A DNA stretch of 64,000 bases from Klenkia sp. PcliD-1-E (GCF_024124375.1 NZ_JAMXRZ010000003.1:1-64000), one strand, 5' to 3'. Counted from the stretch's first letter, positions 17,004 through 25,829 are shown. Notes: a model not told the origin generated them from the letters alone. Numbers and translations are program-made.

Positions 17004-18443
17004 ATGGCCCACGACCCCACGTCCGCCGAGCCCCGCCGCGTCCTCGAGCAGCGCTCGATCGACTACGTCCCCCGGGCCGAGCGGCGCGGCAAGGTGTGGC
17101 ACCAGGCCCCGTTCTGGTTCACCGGCAACTTCGTGCTGCCCACCCTGGTCATCGGGTTCATCGGCCCCGAGCTCGGGCTGTCGGCGCTGGTCTCGTTCCT
17201 GGCCATCGTGCTGGGCGCGGGCGTGGGCACCTTCTTCATGGCCTTCCACGCCAACCAGGGCCCGCGGATGGGGCTGCCGCAGATGATCCAGTCGCGGGCG
17301 CAGTTCGGCAGCCGCGGCGTGATCCTGCCGTTCCTGGCGACGGTGTTCGTCTACGTCGGGTTCATGGTCTTCGACGTCATCCTGGCCACCGACGGGCTGG
17401 CGCTGGTGCTGCCCGACGTCCGGTGGTTCTGGTACCCGGTGCTGACGGCGCTGTCCATCCTCATCGCCGTGGTCGGCCACGACCTGCTGCACCTGGTGCA
17501 GCGCTGGCTGACCTACGTGCTGATCGTCGCGTTCGCGATCACCACGGTCATCGCCTTCACGCTGCCGGCCGCACCGGCCGTGGCCGCGACCCCGGGCTTC
17601 GACCTGACCGCGTTCCTGGTGCAGTTCTCCTTGGCCGCGGGCTACAACATCAGCTACGCGGTCTACGTCTCGGACTACTCCCGCTACCTGCCGGCGGACT
17701 CCTCCGCGCCGAAGCTGATCTTCTTCACCTACCTGGGCGCGGCCGGGTCGGCGATCTGGCTGATGGGGCTGGGGTCGCTGCTGGCCAGCCGACTGCCCGA
17801 GGTCGACGCCGTCGGGACGATCAAGCAGGTCGGCGACGAGCTGTTCCCCGGGTTCGGGACCATCGTGGTGCTGGTGTCGGCGGTGGCGCTGATCTCGATC
17901 ATGGGCGTCAACGCCTACGGCGCGATGCTCACCGGCATCAGCGGCCTGGACGCCTTCCGCCGGGTCAAGGCCACCCAGACGCCGCGGGTCGTCGGGCTGA
18001 CCGTCGTCGGCGTGCTCACCGTCGTGGTCGCGCTGCTCATCCCGGCCGACTACCTGGGCAGCTTCAACAACTTCGTGCTGTTCATGCTGTACTTCCTGGT
18101 CCCCTGGACGGCGGTCAACCTGGTCGACTTCTACGCCGTCCGGCACGGGAAGTACGCGATCACCGAGATCTTCAACCCCGACGGGATCTACCGCCGGTGG
18201 TCCTGGCGCGGGCTGATCGCCTACGTGCTCGGCGTGCTGGCCATGGTGCCGTTCTTCTCCCTGCCCGGGCTCTACACCGGCCCGGTCGCCGCGGCCATCG
18301 GCGGCGCGGACCTGTCCTTCGCCGTGGGCCTGGGGGTCGCCGGCGGCGCCTACTACCTGTTCAGCCGCGGCATCGACCACGACGCCGAGCGGGCCGCGCG
18401 GGAGCGCAGCGAGCGCGAGCTGGAGGGCGCGGCCCAGCGGTAG
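17004..18443 (+). CDS. NCS1-family permease (purine/cytosine/allantoin type)
   Basis: A 479-residue membrane protein with about 12 hydrophobic helices, of the nucleobase-cation-symport-1 family. Seen are VWHQAPFWFTGNFVLPTLVIG in helix 1, the GPRMGLPQMIQSRAQFG motif after helix 2, and VSDYSRYLP in the middle, all typical. The C-terminus is charged and cytoplasmic. The start ATG follows the amidase stop by 3 nt with AGGAG upstream, so amidase and permease are one operon. It would import a ring-shaped nitrogen compound by proton or sodium symport and supply the amidase. Confidence 0.87.
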   Translation: MAHDPTSAEPRRVLEQRSIDYVPRAERRGKVWHQAPFWFTGNFVLPTLVIGFIGPELGLSALVSFLAIVLGAGVGTFFMAFHANQGPRMGLPQMIQSRAQFGSRGVILPFLATVFVYVGFMVFDVILATDGLALVLPDVRWFWYPVLTALSILIAVVGHDLLHLVQRWLTYVLIVAFAITTVIAFTLPAAPAVAATPGFDLTAFLVQFSLAAGYNISYAVYVSDYSRYLPADSSAPKLIFFTYLGAAGSAIWLMGLGSLLASRLPEVDAVGTIKQVGDELFPGFGTIVVLVSAVALISIMGVNAYGAMLTGISGLDAFRRVKATQTPRVVGLTVVGVLTVVVALLIPADYLGSFNNFVLFMLYFLVPWTAVNLVDFYAVRHGKYAITEIFNPDGIYRRWSWRGLIAYVLGVLAMVPFFSLPGLYTGPVAAAIGGADLSFAVGLGVAGGAYYLFSRGIDHDAERAARERSERELEGAAQR

Positions 18444-18464
18444 GCCCGGGCCGGGCGACGTCCG

Positions 18465-19649
18465 TCAGGGCGCCCGGAACAGGTAGAGGTGCTGCTCGTT
18501 GGTGGACTCGTCGCTGCACAGCGCCGACACCAGCAGCGTCGCACCGGAGCTGCCGAGGGCGGGCACGGAGCCCGACCCCTCGCGGCAGAACCCGGTGGCC
18601 GGGGTGATGTCGCCGGTGGCCAGGTCGACCGCCCGCACCGTCTGACCGAGATCGGTGTCGGTGATGCCGGTCAGGTAGGCGTAGCCGCCGGTGGCCACCA
18701 GTCCGGTCACGGTGGCCGGGCCGTCGGCCAGAACCGCGACCTCCTCCGGTGCGGTCGCGCCGACCGGCACGCGCAGCAGCTGGACGCCGGCGGCGGTCTG
18801 GGTCAGGTAGGCGGTGCCGTCGTCGTCCGCGGCCAGGAAGGTGGTGCCGTCGACATCGGGTCGGTCGTAGGGCGCCTTCGCCCCCGGGATGAGCGACGGG
18901 TCGAACCGCAGCAGCTGCGACTGCTGGCCGGCCAGGCCGACGGCGACCAGGACGCTGCCGTCGGCGGTGACCAGGGTGTCCTCGACGGCGACCGCCGGGT
19001 CGGCACCGGGGATCTCGGCGGCCGGCGGGGCGAGCTGCACCTGGGCGGTCTGCGTCGTCGTCCCGGTGGTGGTGTCCAGGACGGCGACCTGCAGCGTGCC
19101 GGTGGCGAGGGGCGTGCCCTGGGAGTAGTCGGTCGGGGTGCTGACGACGACGGCGCGCGAGGCGTCGGGGGTGAGGTCGACCGCGCGCGGGGAGACCGAG
19201 GACAGCGAGCTGATCCCGGCCGCCTCCGGCAAGGTCACCGGCAGCACCTGCTCGGTGCCGTCGGGGGCGACCCGGATGACCGCGGGCCCGTCGGCGGCGT
19301 CCCCCAGGAGCACGGCCGTGTCGTCGGGGGCGATGCCCATCTCGGCCACGCCGCCGGTCTGGCCGAGCGACGTGATCGGCGCGCGGGCGGCGAGGTCGGT
19401 GCCGCGGGTGAGCCCCGGTGCGCCGCCGGTCTCGGTGGTGCTCAGCAGCACGGGCGTGTCGGTGCTGTCGAGCGCGGCCTGCAGCAGCCGGCCGGTGCCG
19501 CCGGTCATGGCGAGCCCGGTGTCGACGTCCTGCACCTGGTCGAGCAGGACGCCGCCGGGCAGGTCGGCCTGCGGGGCGTCGTCGGGTGCGGAGGAGCTGC
19601 AGGCGGTCAGCGCGAGCGCGGCGCCGAGGACGACGAGGCGGGTACGCAC
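18465..19649 (-). CDS. Lipoprotein with beta-propeller-like repeats
   Basis: A 394-residue protein with a lipoprotein signal (VRTRLVVLGAALALTAC, lipobox LTAC). The mature region has repeated short segments such as MGIAPDDTAVLLGD, VDLTPDASRAVVVST, LVTADGSVLVAVG, FLAADDDGTAYLT and LVATGGYAYLTG. This pattern is typical of beta-propeller proteins, so a surface-exposed propeller is inferred. GTG 19649 gives the normal basic n-region. No catalytic motif is visible and function is unknown. It diverges from the GIY-YIG gene with only about 30 bp between. Confidence 0.65.
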   Translation of the reverse strand: MRTRLVVLGAALALTACSSSAPDDAPQADLPGGVLLDQVQDVDTGLAMTGGTGRLLQAALDSTDTPVLLSTTETGGAPGLTRGTDLAARAPITSLGQTGGVAEMGIAPDDTAVLLGDAADGPAVIRVAPDGTEQVLPVTLPEAAGISSLSSVSPRAVDLTPDASRAVVVSTPTDYSQGTPLATGTLQVAVLDTTTGTTTQTAQVQLAPPAAEIPGADPAVAVEDTLVTADGSVLVAVGLAGQQSQLLRFDPSLIPGAKAPYDRPDVDGTTFLAADDDGTAYLTQTAAGVQLLRVPVGATAPEEVAVLADGPATVTGLVATGGYAYLTGITDTDLGQTVRAVDLATGDITPATGFCREGSGSVPALGSSGATLLVSALCSDESTNEQHLYLFRAP

Positions 19650-19682
19650 CGGACCATGCTCGCAGGGCGGTTGACTGGGCCG

Positions 19683-20231
19683 GTGGACCCCGTGCTCGAC
19701 GCCCGCCGCTCGGTGCCCGTCCCGGTGCCCGAGGTGCCCGACGCGGTCCCGAAAGCGCCCGGCCTGTACGCCTGGTGGGGCCGGTTCGGCGCGCTGCCCG
19801 GCGTCTCCGGCCCGAGGCACCCGACCGCACAGGTTCAGCTGCTGTACGTCGGCATCGCGCCGAACGGCCCGACGTCGGCGGCGACCCTGCGGTCGCGGGT
19901 GGTCGGCGACCACATCCGGGGGACGACGGGGTCCTCCACCCTGCGCCGGTCGCTGGCGGCGCTGCTGGTGGAGCAGCAGGGCTGGCGCAGCCGCTGGACG
20001 ACGCGGCCGGTGCTGGTCAACCGGGACGAGCTGGCGCTGTCGGAGTGGATGGCGGTGACCCTGCACCTGAGTTGGGCCGAGCACCCGGAGCCCTGGACGG
20101 TCGAGGCCGACGTCATCGCCGAGCTGGAGCCGCCGCTGAACCAGGCCGAGAACCGCTCGCACCCCATGCACGCCGTGGTGGCCGCCGCCCGCAAGCGGTG
20201 GCGGGAGGAGGCGCGCACATCGGGGCACTGA
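19683..20231 (+). CDS. GIY-YIG nuclease-like protein
   Basis: A 182-residue protein. PKAPGLYAWWG (about residue 25) and LLYVGIAPNG (about 55) correspond to the GIY and YIG strands, and LRSRVVGDHI provides the conserved Arg helix. The later EADVIAELEPPLNQAENR contains the Glu and Asn expected at the end of the fold. This compact GIY-YIG type is common in actinobacteria without known role. GTG 19683 was chosen from the conserved start; ATG 19656 is in frame and possible. Confidence 0.7.
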   Translation: MDPVLDARRSVPVPVPEVPDAVPKAPGLYAWWGRFGALPGVSGPRHPTAQVQLLYVGIAPNGPTSAATLRSRVVGDHIRGTTGSSTLRRSLAALLVEQQGWRSRWTTRPVLVNRDELALSEWMAVTLHLSWAEHPEPWTVEADVIAELEPPLNQAENRSHPMHAVVAAARKRWREEARTSGH

Positions 20232-20260
20232 CGTCGCTGCCAATTCGGATGTTGCGCTGC

Positions 20261-20266
20261 TAGATT
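20261..20266 (+). promoter_or_regulatory. Possible -10 box for leaderless vapBC
   Basis: TAGATT lies 7 nt upstream of the antitoxin GTG, in an otherwise GC-rich stretch. That spacing would place transcription start at or next to the start codon, giving a leaderless mRNA, which is common in actinobacteria. No convincing -35 box was found. Confidence 0.35.
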
Positions 20267-20272
20267 GCAAGT

Positions 20273-20509
20273 GTGCCCGTCTCGATGACCATCAGGGATG
20301 TCCCCGTCAGCACGCGTGACGAGCTCGCGGCTCGCGCTGCGCGGGCGGGTCAGTCCCTCCAGGAGTACGTGCGCGCCCAGCTGAACGCGCTGGCGGATCG
20401 ACCTGATCCGCAGGACTACTGGTCGCGCGTTCGCGCACGGGTGCATGCCACCGGTACCCGCTTCCCCGCGGCGGAGATCTTGGAAGCACGGGACGCCGAC
20501 CGGCGATGA
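20273..20509 (+). CDS. VapB/FitA-type antitoxin
   Basis: A 78-residue protein with an N-terminal ribbon-helix-helix: VSMTIRDVPVSTRDELAARAARAGQSLQEYVRAQL. The C-terminal half (YWSRVRARVHATG, PAAEILEARDADRR) would wrap around and inhibit the PIN toxin. GTG 20273 is preferred because family members begin with a PVS-TIRDVP sequence; ATG 20285 is the alternative. The stop overlaps the toxin start by 4 nt. The protein is expected to repress its own operon together with the toxin. Confidence 0.85.
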   Translation: MPVSMTIRDVPVSTRDELAARAARAGQSLQEYVRAQLNALADRPDPQDYWSRVRARVHATGTRFPAAEILEARDADRR

Positions 20510-20904
20510 CGATCGTCGTCGACTCGTCCGTGGTGGTCGCTGCACTCATCGACGACGGGCCGGACGGGGAGTGGGCGAGCGCCGGCCTGCGGGGTGATTC
20601 CCTGGCCGGCCCGGCTCATCTGTACATCGAGGTGTCCAGCGTCATCCGACGCCGGGTGCTGTCCGGGCAGCTGTCCGAGGACCTCGGCGCGCTCGTGCAC
20701 CGCGAGGCGATGGAACTGCCGGTGGACGTCTTCGACCTCCGTGCCGTGGCCGGACGGGTGTGGGCGTTGCACTCCTCGGTGACGCCGTACGACGCCGCCT
20801 ACGTCGCCTTGGCGGAAGAGCTCGGTGCGCCCTTGTGGACCCTGGACCGGCGCCTTGCTCGTGCGAACGGACCCCGGTGCACCTTCGTCACCGGGCCGGC
20901 CTGA
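20506..20904 (+). CDS. VapC-type PIN-domain toxin ribonuclease
   Basis: A 132-residue PIN domain. The acidic active-site residues appear as Asp in IVVDSSVVVAAL (residue 6), Glu in HLYIEVSSVIRR (about 42), Asp in SVTPYDAAYVALA (about 97) and a final Asp in LWTLDRRLARA (about 115). It overlaps the antitoxin gene (ATGA). VapC toxins cut specific tRNAs or rRNA when free of antitoxin; the target here cannot be predicted. Confidence 0.88.
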   Translation: MTIVVDSSVVVAALIDDGPDGEWASAGLRGDSLAGPAHLYIEVSSVIRRRVLSGQLSEDLGALVHREAMELPVDVFDLRAVAGRVWALHSSVTPYDAAYVALAEELGAPLWTLDRRLARANGPRCTFVTGPA

Positions 20905-20905
20905 C

Positions 20906-20932
20906 CGCGTCCCCCCCCCGGCCGGGGACGCG
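20906..20932. terminator. GC-rich hairpin between convergent genes
   Basis: CGCGTCCCC and GGGGACGCG form a perfect 9-bp stem with a 9-nt C-rich loop, directly after the vapC stop and before the end of the opposite-strand membrane gene. There is no T-tract, as usual in high-GC actinobacteria. It could end transcription from both sides. Confidence 0.45.
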
Positions 20933-20976
20933 TCGGCTGGGTCGTGGCAGCTACCGCCCCGATCCAGGTGAAGTGC

Positions 20977-21834
20977 TCAGCCCAGGAAGCCGGTGACCGG
21001 GATCCCGGCCAGCGCCTGCCAGGTCAGGAACGCGACCAGTCCGGCACAGCCCACCGACGCGGCCGCGATCACCCGGAAACGGGTGCGCGGAGCGGCCAGC
21101 GCGGGCACCCGCCGGCGCAGCGCCTCCAGGCCCAAGGCGAGCAGCGGCAGCGCCTGCAGGGCGTGCATGCCGACGAAGTGCGGCACCCGCAGGTCCCCGC
21201 CGGTGGTGGACCAGCCCAGCAGCGGCAGGCCTGGCCCGTCGTCCGGCACCCCGACCGCGTGCGCCCCGGCGATGCCCTGGAAGTCCGAGAGCTGATCGGC
21301 GGTTGGCGACGTCATCAGGAACGCCACGGCCATGCCGGCCAGCCCGATGACCAGCCCGGCCCGGATCGCCAGCCGTCGGGACGGGTCCTCGACCGAGCGC
21401 CACAGCAGGACGGCGAGCAGGAGGTTGACCAGCCAGACGGCGGCGATCGCGGTGCCCATGGACGCCCACACCGCGGTGCGGAACGGCGTCGAGACGTTGA
21501 AGTGGCTGGTGGTGCCGGCAGCGACGGCGCCGACGATGGCGGCCATCTCCACGGCCATGGCGATCGCGATGACCCAGGCGATGCCCCGGCCCAGGCGCTG
21601 CCGGCGGGCGGGCAGCAGGGTGAGCAGCCAGGCGATGGTGAGCGCGTAGACGGCGATCGAGATGGAGAACTTCAGCGGCTTGAGCCAGCCGTTGCGGCCG
21701 GCGATCTGCACCGGGTCGACCACCGCCAGGACGGCGGTGACGACGGCGGTCGCGGCCATGACGACGGCGACGGCGAGCAGCACCCGGTCCAGGCGGGGTG
21801 CGGTGGTGGTGGGGCGATCGAGGACGGCGGTCAT
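20977..21834 (-). CDS. Multi-spanning membrane protein, MerR-linked
   Basis: A 285-residue protein with about seven hydrophobic helices. WLKPLKFSISIAVYALTIAWLL (about residues 50-71) and HFNVSTPFRTAVWASMG are the most conserved-looking stretches; a late PHFVGMHALQALPLLALG is also notable. Similar proteins are common next to MerR regulators in actinobacteria and have no proven function. Its ATG overlaps the stop of the MerR gene by 4 nt, so it is the second gene of that operon and shares its palindrome-bearing promoter. Confidence 0.7.
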   Translation of the reverse strand: MTAVLDRPTTTAPRLDRVLLAVAVVMAATAVVTAVLAVVDPVQIAGRNGWLKPLKFSISIAVYALTIAWLLTLLPARRQRLGRGIAWVIAIAMAVEMAAIVGAVAAGTTSHFNVSTPFRTAVWASMGTAIAAVWLVNLLLAVLLWRSVEDPSRRLAIRAGLVIGLAGMAVAFLMTSPTADQLSDFQGIAGAHAVGVPDDGPGLPLLGWSTTGGDLRVPHFVGMHALQALPLLALGLEALRRRVPALAAPRTRFRVIAAASVGCAGLVAFLTWQALAGIPVTGFLG

Positions 21835-22463
21835 GACGGGCTCCCGGTTCCGAAACGGCGGATGGACTCGCTCTCCTGCGCCATGCGGCGGAGTCCGGCG
21901 AGGAGGGCGTCGCCGAGCACGGTGCCGACGACGACGGTCTGGGCGGCGGTCGCGGGGCCGGCGTCCAGCTTCGTGGAGACGGTGTCGAGGTCGGCCTCGG
22001 CGACCACCTCGGCGGCTCGGGCGTAGGCGGGCAGGACGGCGGCCAGGTCGTCGCGTCCCAGCGCCAGGTAGCGGTCCAGGACGGCGGCAGCCGCGACCAG
22101 GCCGGGGTTGCCGTCGTGCACGGTCCAGCCCTGGCGGCGGGCGACGTCGGCCACCCGGCGAAGCGACTCCTCCGACGGCGGGGCGGCGACGCGGGGGAGC
22201 GAGGCCTGGGCGATGCCGAGGGTGTTGCCGAACGGGTGGTCGGGGTCGTCGGCGGCGGCGAGGACGTCCTTCGCGGCGGCGACGGAGAGCCCGCCGACCT
22301 CGACGAGGGAGCGGATGAGCCGGAGCCGGGCGAGGTGGTCGTCGTCGTAGGAGGTCTGGTTGTAGCTGGTGCGCTCGCCGGCCGGCAGCAGGCCCTCGCT
22401 GACGTACCACTTGATCGAGGCGGCGCTGACCCCGCTCCGTTCGGCCAGCTCGGCGATACGCAT
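21831..22463 (-). CDS. MerR-family transcriptional regulator
   Basis: A 210-residue protein. Residues 1-70 are a MerR winged helix (MRIAELAERSGVSAASIKWYVSEGLLPAGE, SYDDDHLARLRLIRSLVEVGGLSVAAAKDVL). The C-terminal 130 residues have no metal- or thiol-binding cysteines and contain long helices (VLDRYLALGRDDLAAVLPAYARAAEVV), so it probably senses an organic ligand. ATG 22463 sits immediately downstream of a TTGACA element and a perfect 24-bp palindrome, suggesting autoregulation. It is co-transcribed with the membrane protein gene. Confidence 0.85.
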   Translation of the reverse strand: MRIAELAERSGVSAASIKWYVSEGLLPAGERTSYNQTSYDDDHLARLRLIRSLVEVGGLSVAAAKDVLAAADDPDHPFGNTLGIAQASLPRVAAPPSEESLRRVADVARRQGWTVHDGNPGLVAAAAVLDRYLALGRDDLAAVLPAYARAAEVVAEADLDTVSTKLDAGPATAAQTVVVGTVLGDALLAGLRRMAQESESIRRFGTGSPS

Positions 22464-22469
22464 GTCGAG

Positions 22470-22498
22470 AGCATCACTATCGATAGTGATGCTGTCAA
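22470..22498 (-). promoter_or_regulatory. MerR promoter/operator: perfect 24-bp palindrome overlapping TTGACA
   Basis: Positions 22470-22493 form an exact inverted repeat (half-site AGCATCACTATC followed by its complement). On the minus strand TTGACA (22498-22493) shares its last base with the palindrome, which therefore lies between the -35 and the start codon of the MerR gene. MerR regulators bind dyads in just this place. The same DNA is the upstream region of the divergent ERCC4-Lsr2 gene, so that gene could be affected as well. Confidence 0.65.
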
Positions 22499-22521
22499 CC
22501 CCGCCGTGCACGCCTGCCCGC

Positions 22522-23487
22522 GTGCCGGACGACCTCCTCGTGGCCCGCAACCCCGAGCCCGACTCGTCGCTGCCCTACCTGGTGCGGGTGCCGCTCGGTG
22601 CCGACGGCATCGTCCTGAAGACCCGGGAGACGTGGCCGGGGGCGACGAAGGTGTACTGCCACCGCGCCGAGAGCTGGCCCGCCGACGCCGAGGTCATCGA
22701 GCGGCACGAGGTGCGCAGCTGCTCGCGGCGCGGACCGGCCATCGACCTGGTGCTGGCGCGGTCGCGGATGAACCGCTCGCAGCTGGTCCTCACCCGGGCC
22801 CGCGGCCGCGAGATGATCTTCTGGCAGTCGCCGTCGACGACGAAGCAGGCCCGGCCGCGGGTGTCGGTGCCCACCGCGCGGGCGTCCGGTCAGGTGCTGG
22901 AGATCGTTGTGGACACCGGCGAGAAGTACCCGTGGAGCTTCGGCCACCAGCAGGCGACGACGACCCGGCGCCGGCTGTCGGCCGGGGACTACGCGGTCTG
23001 CGGTGCGGACGGCGAGGTGCTGGCCGCGGTCGAGCGGAAGAGCGTCGCGGACCTGGGGAACAGCCTGCTGTCTACGCGGCTGACCTACGCCCTGGCCGAG
23101 CTCGCGGGGCTGCCCCGGGCGGCGGTCGTGGTCGAGGACCGCTACAGCCGACTGTTCGCGCTGGAGAACGCGCGGGGCGCGGCGGCCGCCGAGGCGCTGG
23201 CGGAGGCGCAGGCCCGGTTCCCGAGCGTGCCGGTGGTGTTCTGCGAGACCCGGCCGCTGGCGCAGGAGTGGGCGTACCGGTGGCTGGGTGCGTGCCTGGC
23301 CGAGCTGTCGGGCGCGGCGGCGACGGCGGGGCTGGAGTCGACGTGCGCACCCGGTGGAGCGGTCCCCGAGCCCGAGGCGACGCCTGCGCAGATCAGGGCA
23401 TGGGCCGCGGCGCAGGGCATCGCGGTGAGCGCGAAGGGCCGCATCCCGGCGAGAGTGCGGGCGGCCTTCGACAGGCGGGACCGCTGA
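22522..23487 (+). CDS. ERCC4-type nuclease fused to an Lsr2-like C-terminus
   Basis: A 321-residue protein. The N-terminal half contains LVARNPEPDSSLPYLVRVPLG and KTRETWPGATKVYCH. Residues about 130-260 form an ERCC4/XPF-like nuclease: LEIVVDTGEKYPW, then the catalytic VERKSVADL (ERKxxxD). The last 40 residues (PAQIRAWAAAQGIAVSAKGRIPARVRAAF) match the DNA-binding domain of Lsr2, which reads AT-rich minor grooves through RGR-like loops; here the loop reads AKGR. It would cut DNA at sites selected partly by that tail. GTG 22522 fits the conserved start; ATG 22489 is also in frame. Confidence 0.8.
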   Translation: MPDDLLVARNPEPDSSLPYLVRVPLGADGIVLKTRETWPGATKVYCHRAESWPADAEVIERHEVRSCSRRGPAIDLVLARSRMNRSQLVLTRARGREMIFWQSPSTTKQARPRVSVPTARASGQVLEIVVDTGEKYPWSFGHQQATTTRRRLSAGDYAVCGADGEVLAAVERKSVADLGNSLLSTRLTYALAELAGLPRAAVVVEDRYSRLFALENARGAAAAEALAEAQARFPSVPVVFCETRPLAQEWAYRWLGACLAELSGAAATAGLESTCAPGGAVPEPEATPAQIRAWAAAQGIAVSAKGRIPARVRAAFDRRDR

Positions 23488-23527
23488 CCTGGTTTGCCCG
23501 TCGCGATGGTGGGGACGTGCAACCACC

Positions 23528-24565
23528 ATGGAGATGCGCACGCTCGGACGCACTGGTGTGAAGGTCAGCCCGCTCTGCCTGGGGGCGATGATGTTCGGGG
23601 CGTGGGGCAACCCCGACCATGACGAGTCGGTGCGGATCATCCACGCCGCGCTCGACGCCGGGATCAACTTCGTGGACACCGCGGACGTGTACTCGGCGGG
23701 GGAGAGCGAGGAGATCGTCGGCAAGGCGCTCGCCGGTGGACGGCGGGAGAACGTGGTGCTGGCGACCAAGGCGCACGGCGCGATGGGGGAGGACCCCAAC
23801 CAGCAGGGCAACAGCCGGCGGTGGCTGGTGACCGAGGTGGAGAACAGCCTGCGGCGGCTGCAGACCGACCACATCGACCTGTACCAGATCCACCGCCCGT
23901 CGCCGGAGACGGAGATCGAAGAGACACTCGATGCGCTGACCGACCTGCAGCGGGCGGGGAAGATCCGCTACTTCGGGTCCTCGACGTTCCTGCCGTCGCA
24001 GGTGGTGCAGGCGCAGTGGGCGGCCTCGGTGCGGCACAGCGGTCGGTTCGTGACTGAGCAGCCCCCGTACTCGATGCTGGTGCGCGGGATCGAGCGCGAG
24101 CTGCTGCCGGTGACCCAGGAGTACGGGATGGGCACGCTGGTGTGGAGCCCGCTGGCCGGCGGATGGCTGTCGGGCAAGTGGCGCAAGGGCGCCGATGCGC
24201 CGGAGACGCACCGCGCGTCGGCGATGGGCGGCCGGATGGCCTCGCGCTACGACCTCTCGGACCCGGTCAACCAGCGCAAGCTGGACGCCGCCGACGCGCT
24301 GGCCGGGGTGGCCGAGCAGGCGGGGGTGAGCCTGCCGCAGCTGGCGATCGCGTTCACGATCCGGCACCCGGGGGTGACGTCGTCGATCATCGGTCCGCGG
24401 ACGATGGAGCAGCTGACGAGTCAGCTCCCGGCGGTGGACGTCGAGCTGTCGGACGACGTCCTGGACGCCATCGACGCGATCGTGCCGCCGGGGACCAACA
24501 TCCGCGCCGACGACGCCGGCTACGCCCCGCCCGCGCTCACCGACGCGTCCCTGCGGCGCCGCTGA
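23528..24565 (+). CDS. Aldo/keto reductase
   Basis: A 345-residue NADPH-dependent reductase with (beta/alpha)8 fold. The catalytic tetrad is visible: Asp and Tyr in FVDTADVYSAG (about 47-53), Lys in VLATKAHG (about 80) and His in YQIHRPSPE (about 121). Cofactor-binding SSIIGPRTMEQL is near the C-terminus. The substrate is unknown. Positions 24080-24517 are repeated at 26681-27118 with about 96% identity. Two genes of the Tm-1/PEP-hydrolase type follow 34 bp downstream on the same strand. Confidence 0.88.
   Translation: MEMRTLGRTGVKVSPLCLGAMMFGAWGNPDHDESVRIIHAALDAGINFVDTADVYSAGESEEIVGKALAGGRRENVVLATKAHGAMGEDPNQQGNSRRWLVTEVENSLRRLQTDHIDLYQIHRPSPETEIEETLDALTDLQRAGKIRYFGSSTFLPSQVVQAQWAASVRHSGRFVTEQPPYSMLVRGIERELLPVTQEYGMGTLVWSPLAGGWLSGKWRKGADAPETHRASAMGGRMASRYDLSDPVNQRKLDAADALAGVAEQAGVSLPQLAIAFTIRHPGVTSSIIGPRTMEQLTSQLPAVDVELSDDVLDAIDAIVPPGTNIRADDAGYAPPALTDASLRRR
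24080..24517 (+). repeat. Direct repeat, copy A (inside the aldo/keto reductase gene)
   Basis: 438 bp that align without gaps to 26681-27118 (offset 2601). I count about 16 mismatches by eye, most of them synonymous. Copy A is inside an intact gene; copy B is an isolated gene fragment. Recombination between them would delete the two intervening genes. Confidence 0.85.
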
Positions 24566-24599
24566 CCGTTCCACCCCTTCGACGACGAGGAGGCGGTCG

Positions 24600-25829
24600 A
24601 TGGCGACCGTGGTTCTGCTGGGCACGCTCGACACCAAGGGCGAGGAGTACCGCTGGCTGCGCGCGCAGCTGGAGGCCGCCGGGTGCGCGGTGGTGTCAAT
24701 TGACGTCGGCAGCTTCACCGACAGCTCGCCGGCGGACGTCCCGTCGTCCGACGTGGCCGCACGGTCGGGCGTGGACGTCGGGCCGCTGCTGGAGGCGCGG
24801 GACCGCGGGGCGGTGATGGACGCGATGGGCCGGGGCGCGGCGGTCGTCGTCCGGGAGCTGTTCGAGCAGGGACGGCTGCACGCCGTGCTCGCCGTCGGCG
24901 GGTCCGGGGGCTCGTCGATCGCGGCGCCGGCGATGCAGGCGTTGCCGGTCGGCGTCCCGAAGCTGCTGGTGTCCACCATGGCGGCGGGGGACGTCGCGCC
25001 GTACGTGGGGCAGTCCGACGTCACGCTCATGTACTCCGTCGTCGACATCTCGGGGCTGAACTCGATCTCGCGGGCGGTGCTCGGCAACGCCGCGGCCGCG
25101 GCGGCCGGCATGGCGGCGGCCTACGAGCGACGGACGGCGGAGCCGGCGGCCGACGAGAAGCCGCTGATCGGCGCGAGCATGTTCGGGCTCACCACGCCTG
25201 CGGTCGACGAGGCCCGCGGCCGGCTGACCGAGCTCGGCTACGAGGTGCTGGTCTTCCACGCGACCGGCGCCGGCGGGCGCGCCATGGAGGGGCTGGTCGA
25301 CGACGGGCTGCTCGCCGGGGTGCTCGACCTGACCACCACCGAGCTCGCCGACGACCTGGTGGGCGGGGTGCTCACCGCGGGTCCGCACCGACTCGAGGCG
25401 GCGGGGCGCCGCGGCATCCCCCAGGTGGTGAGCGTCGGCGCGCTGGACATGGTCAACTTCGGTGGCCGGGAGACGGTGCCCGCCGAGTTCGCCGACCGGC
25501 AGTTCCTGGTGCACAACCCCACCGTCACGCTGATGCGCACCACGCCTGCGGAGAGTGCGGAGCTGGGACGGCGGGTCGCGGCCAAGCTGGCCGCGGCCAC
25601 CGGTCCGGCCGAGGTGCTGTTGCCGGTGGGCGGTGTGTCCGGCATCGACGTCCCCGGCGGTCCGTTCGCCGACCCCGAGGCGGACGACGCGCTCTTCACC
25701 GCGGTCCGGGAGGGCCTGACCGGCACGGACGTCGAGGTCACCGACTGGGACGGCGCGATCAACGACCCCGGCTTCGGCCGGCTGGCCGCCGAGCGGCTGC
25801 ACTCCCTGATCACCGCTGGAGGGAACTGA
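24600..25829 (+). CDS. Tm-1-like ATP-binding protein (UPF0261)
   Basis: A 409-residue protein beginning with [18 protein letters not shown], the signature of the Tm-1-like/UPF0261 family. [35 protein letters not shown] is the Gly-rich nucleotide-binding part, and the later [17 protein letters not shown] begins the second domain. In plants the related domain of Tm-1 binds ATP and blocks tobamovirus replication; bacterial members have no proven role. It overlaps the next gene by 1 nt (TGATG). This two-gene order is common in bacteria and corresponds to a single fused gene in plants. Confidence 0.85.
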   Translation: MATVVLLGTLDTKGEEYRWLRAQLEAAGCAVVSIDVGSFTDSSPADVPSSDVAARSGVDVGPLLEARDRGAVMDAMGRGAAVVVRELFEQGRLHAVLAVGGSGGSSIAAPAMQALPVGVPKLLVSTMAAGDVAPYVGQSDVTLMYSVVDISGLNSISRAVLGNAAAAAAGMAAAYERRTAEPAADEKPLIGASMFGLTTPAVDEARGRLTELGYEVLVFHATGAGGRAMEGLVDDGLLAGVLDLTTTELADDLVGGVLTAGPHRLEAAGRRGIPQVVSVGALDMVNFGGRETVPAEFADRQFLVHNPTVTLMRTTPAESAELGRRVAAKLAAATGPAEVLLPVGGVSGIDVPGGPFADPEADDALFTAVREGLTGTDVEVTDWDGAINDPGFGRLAAERLHSLITAGGN

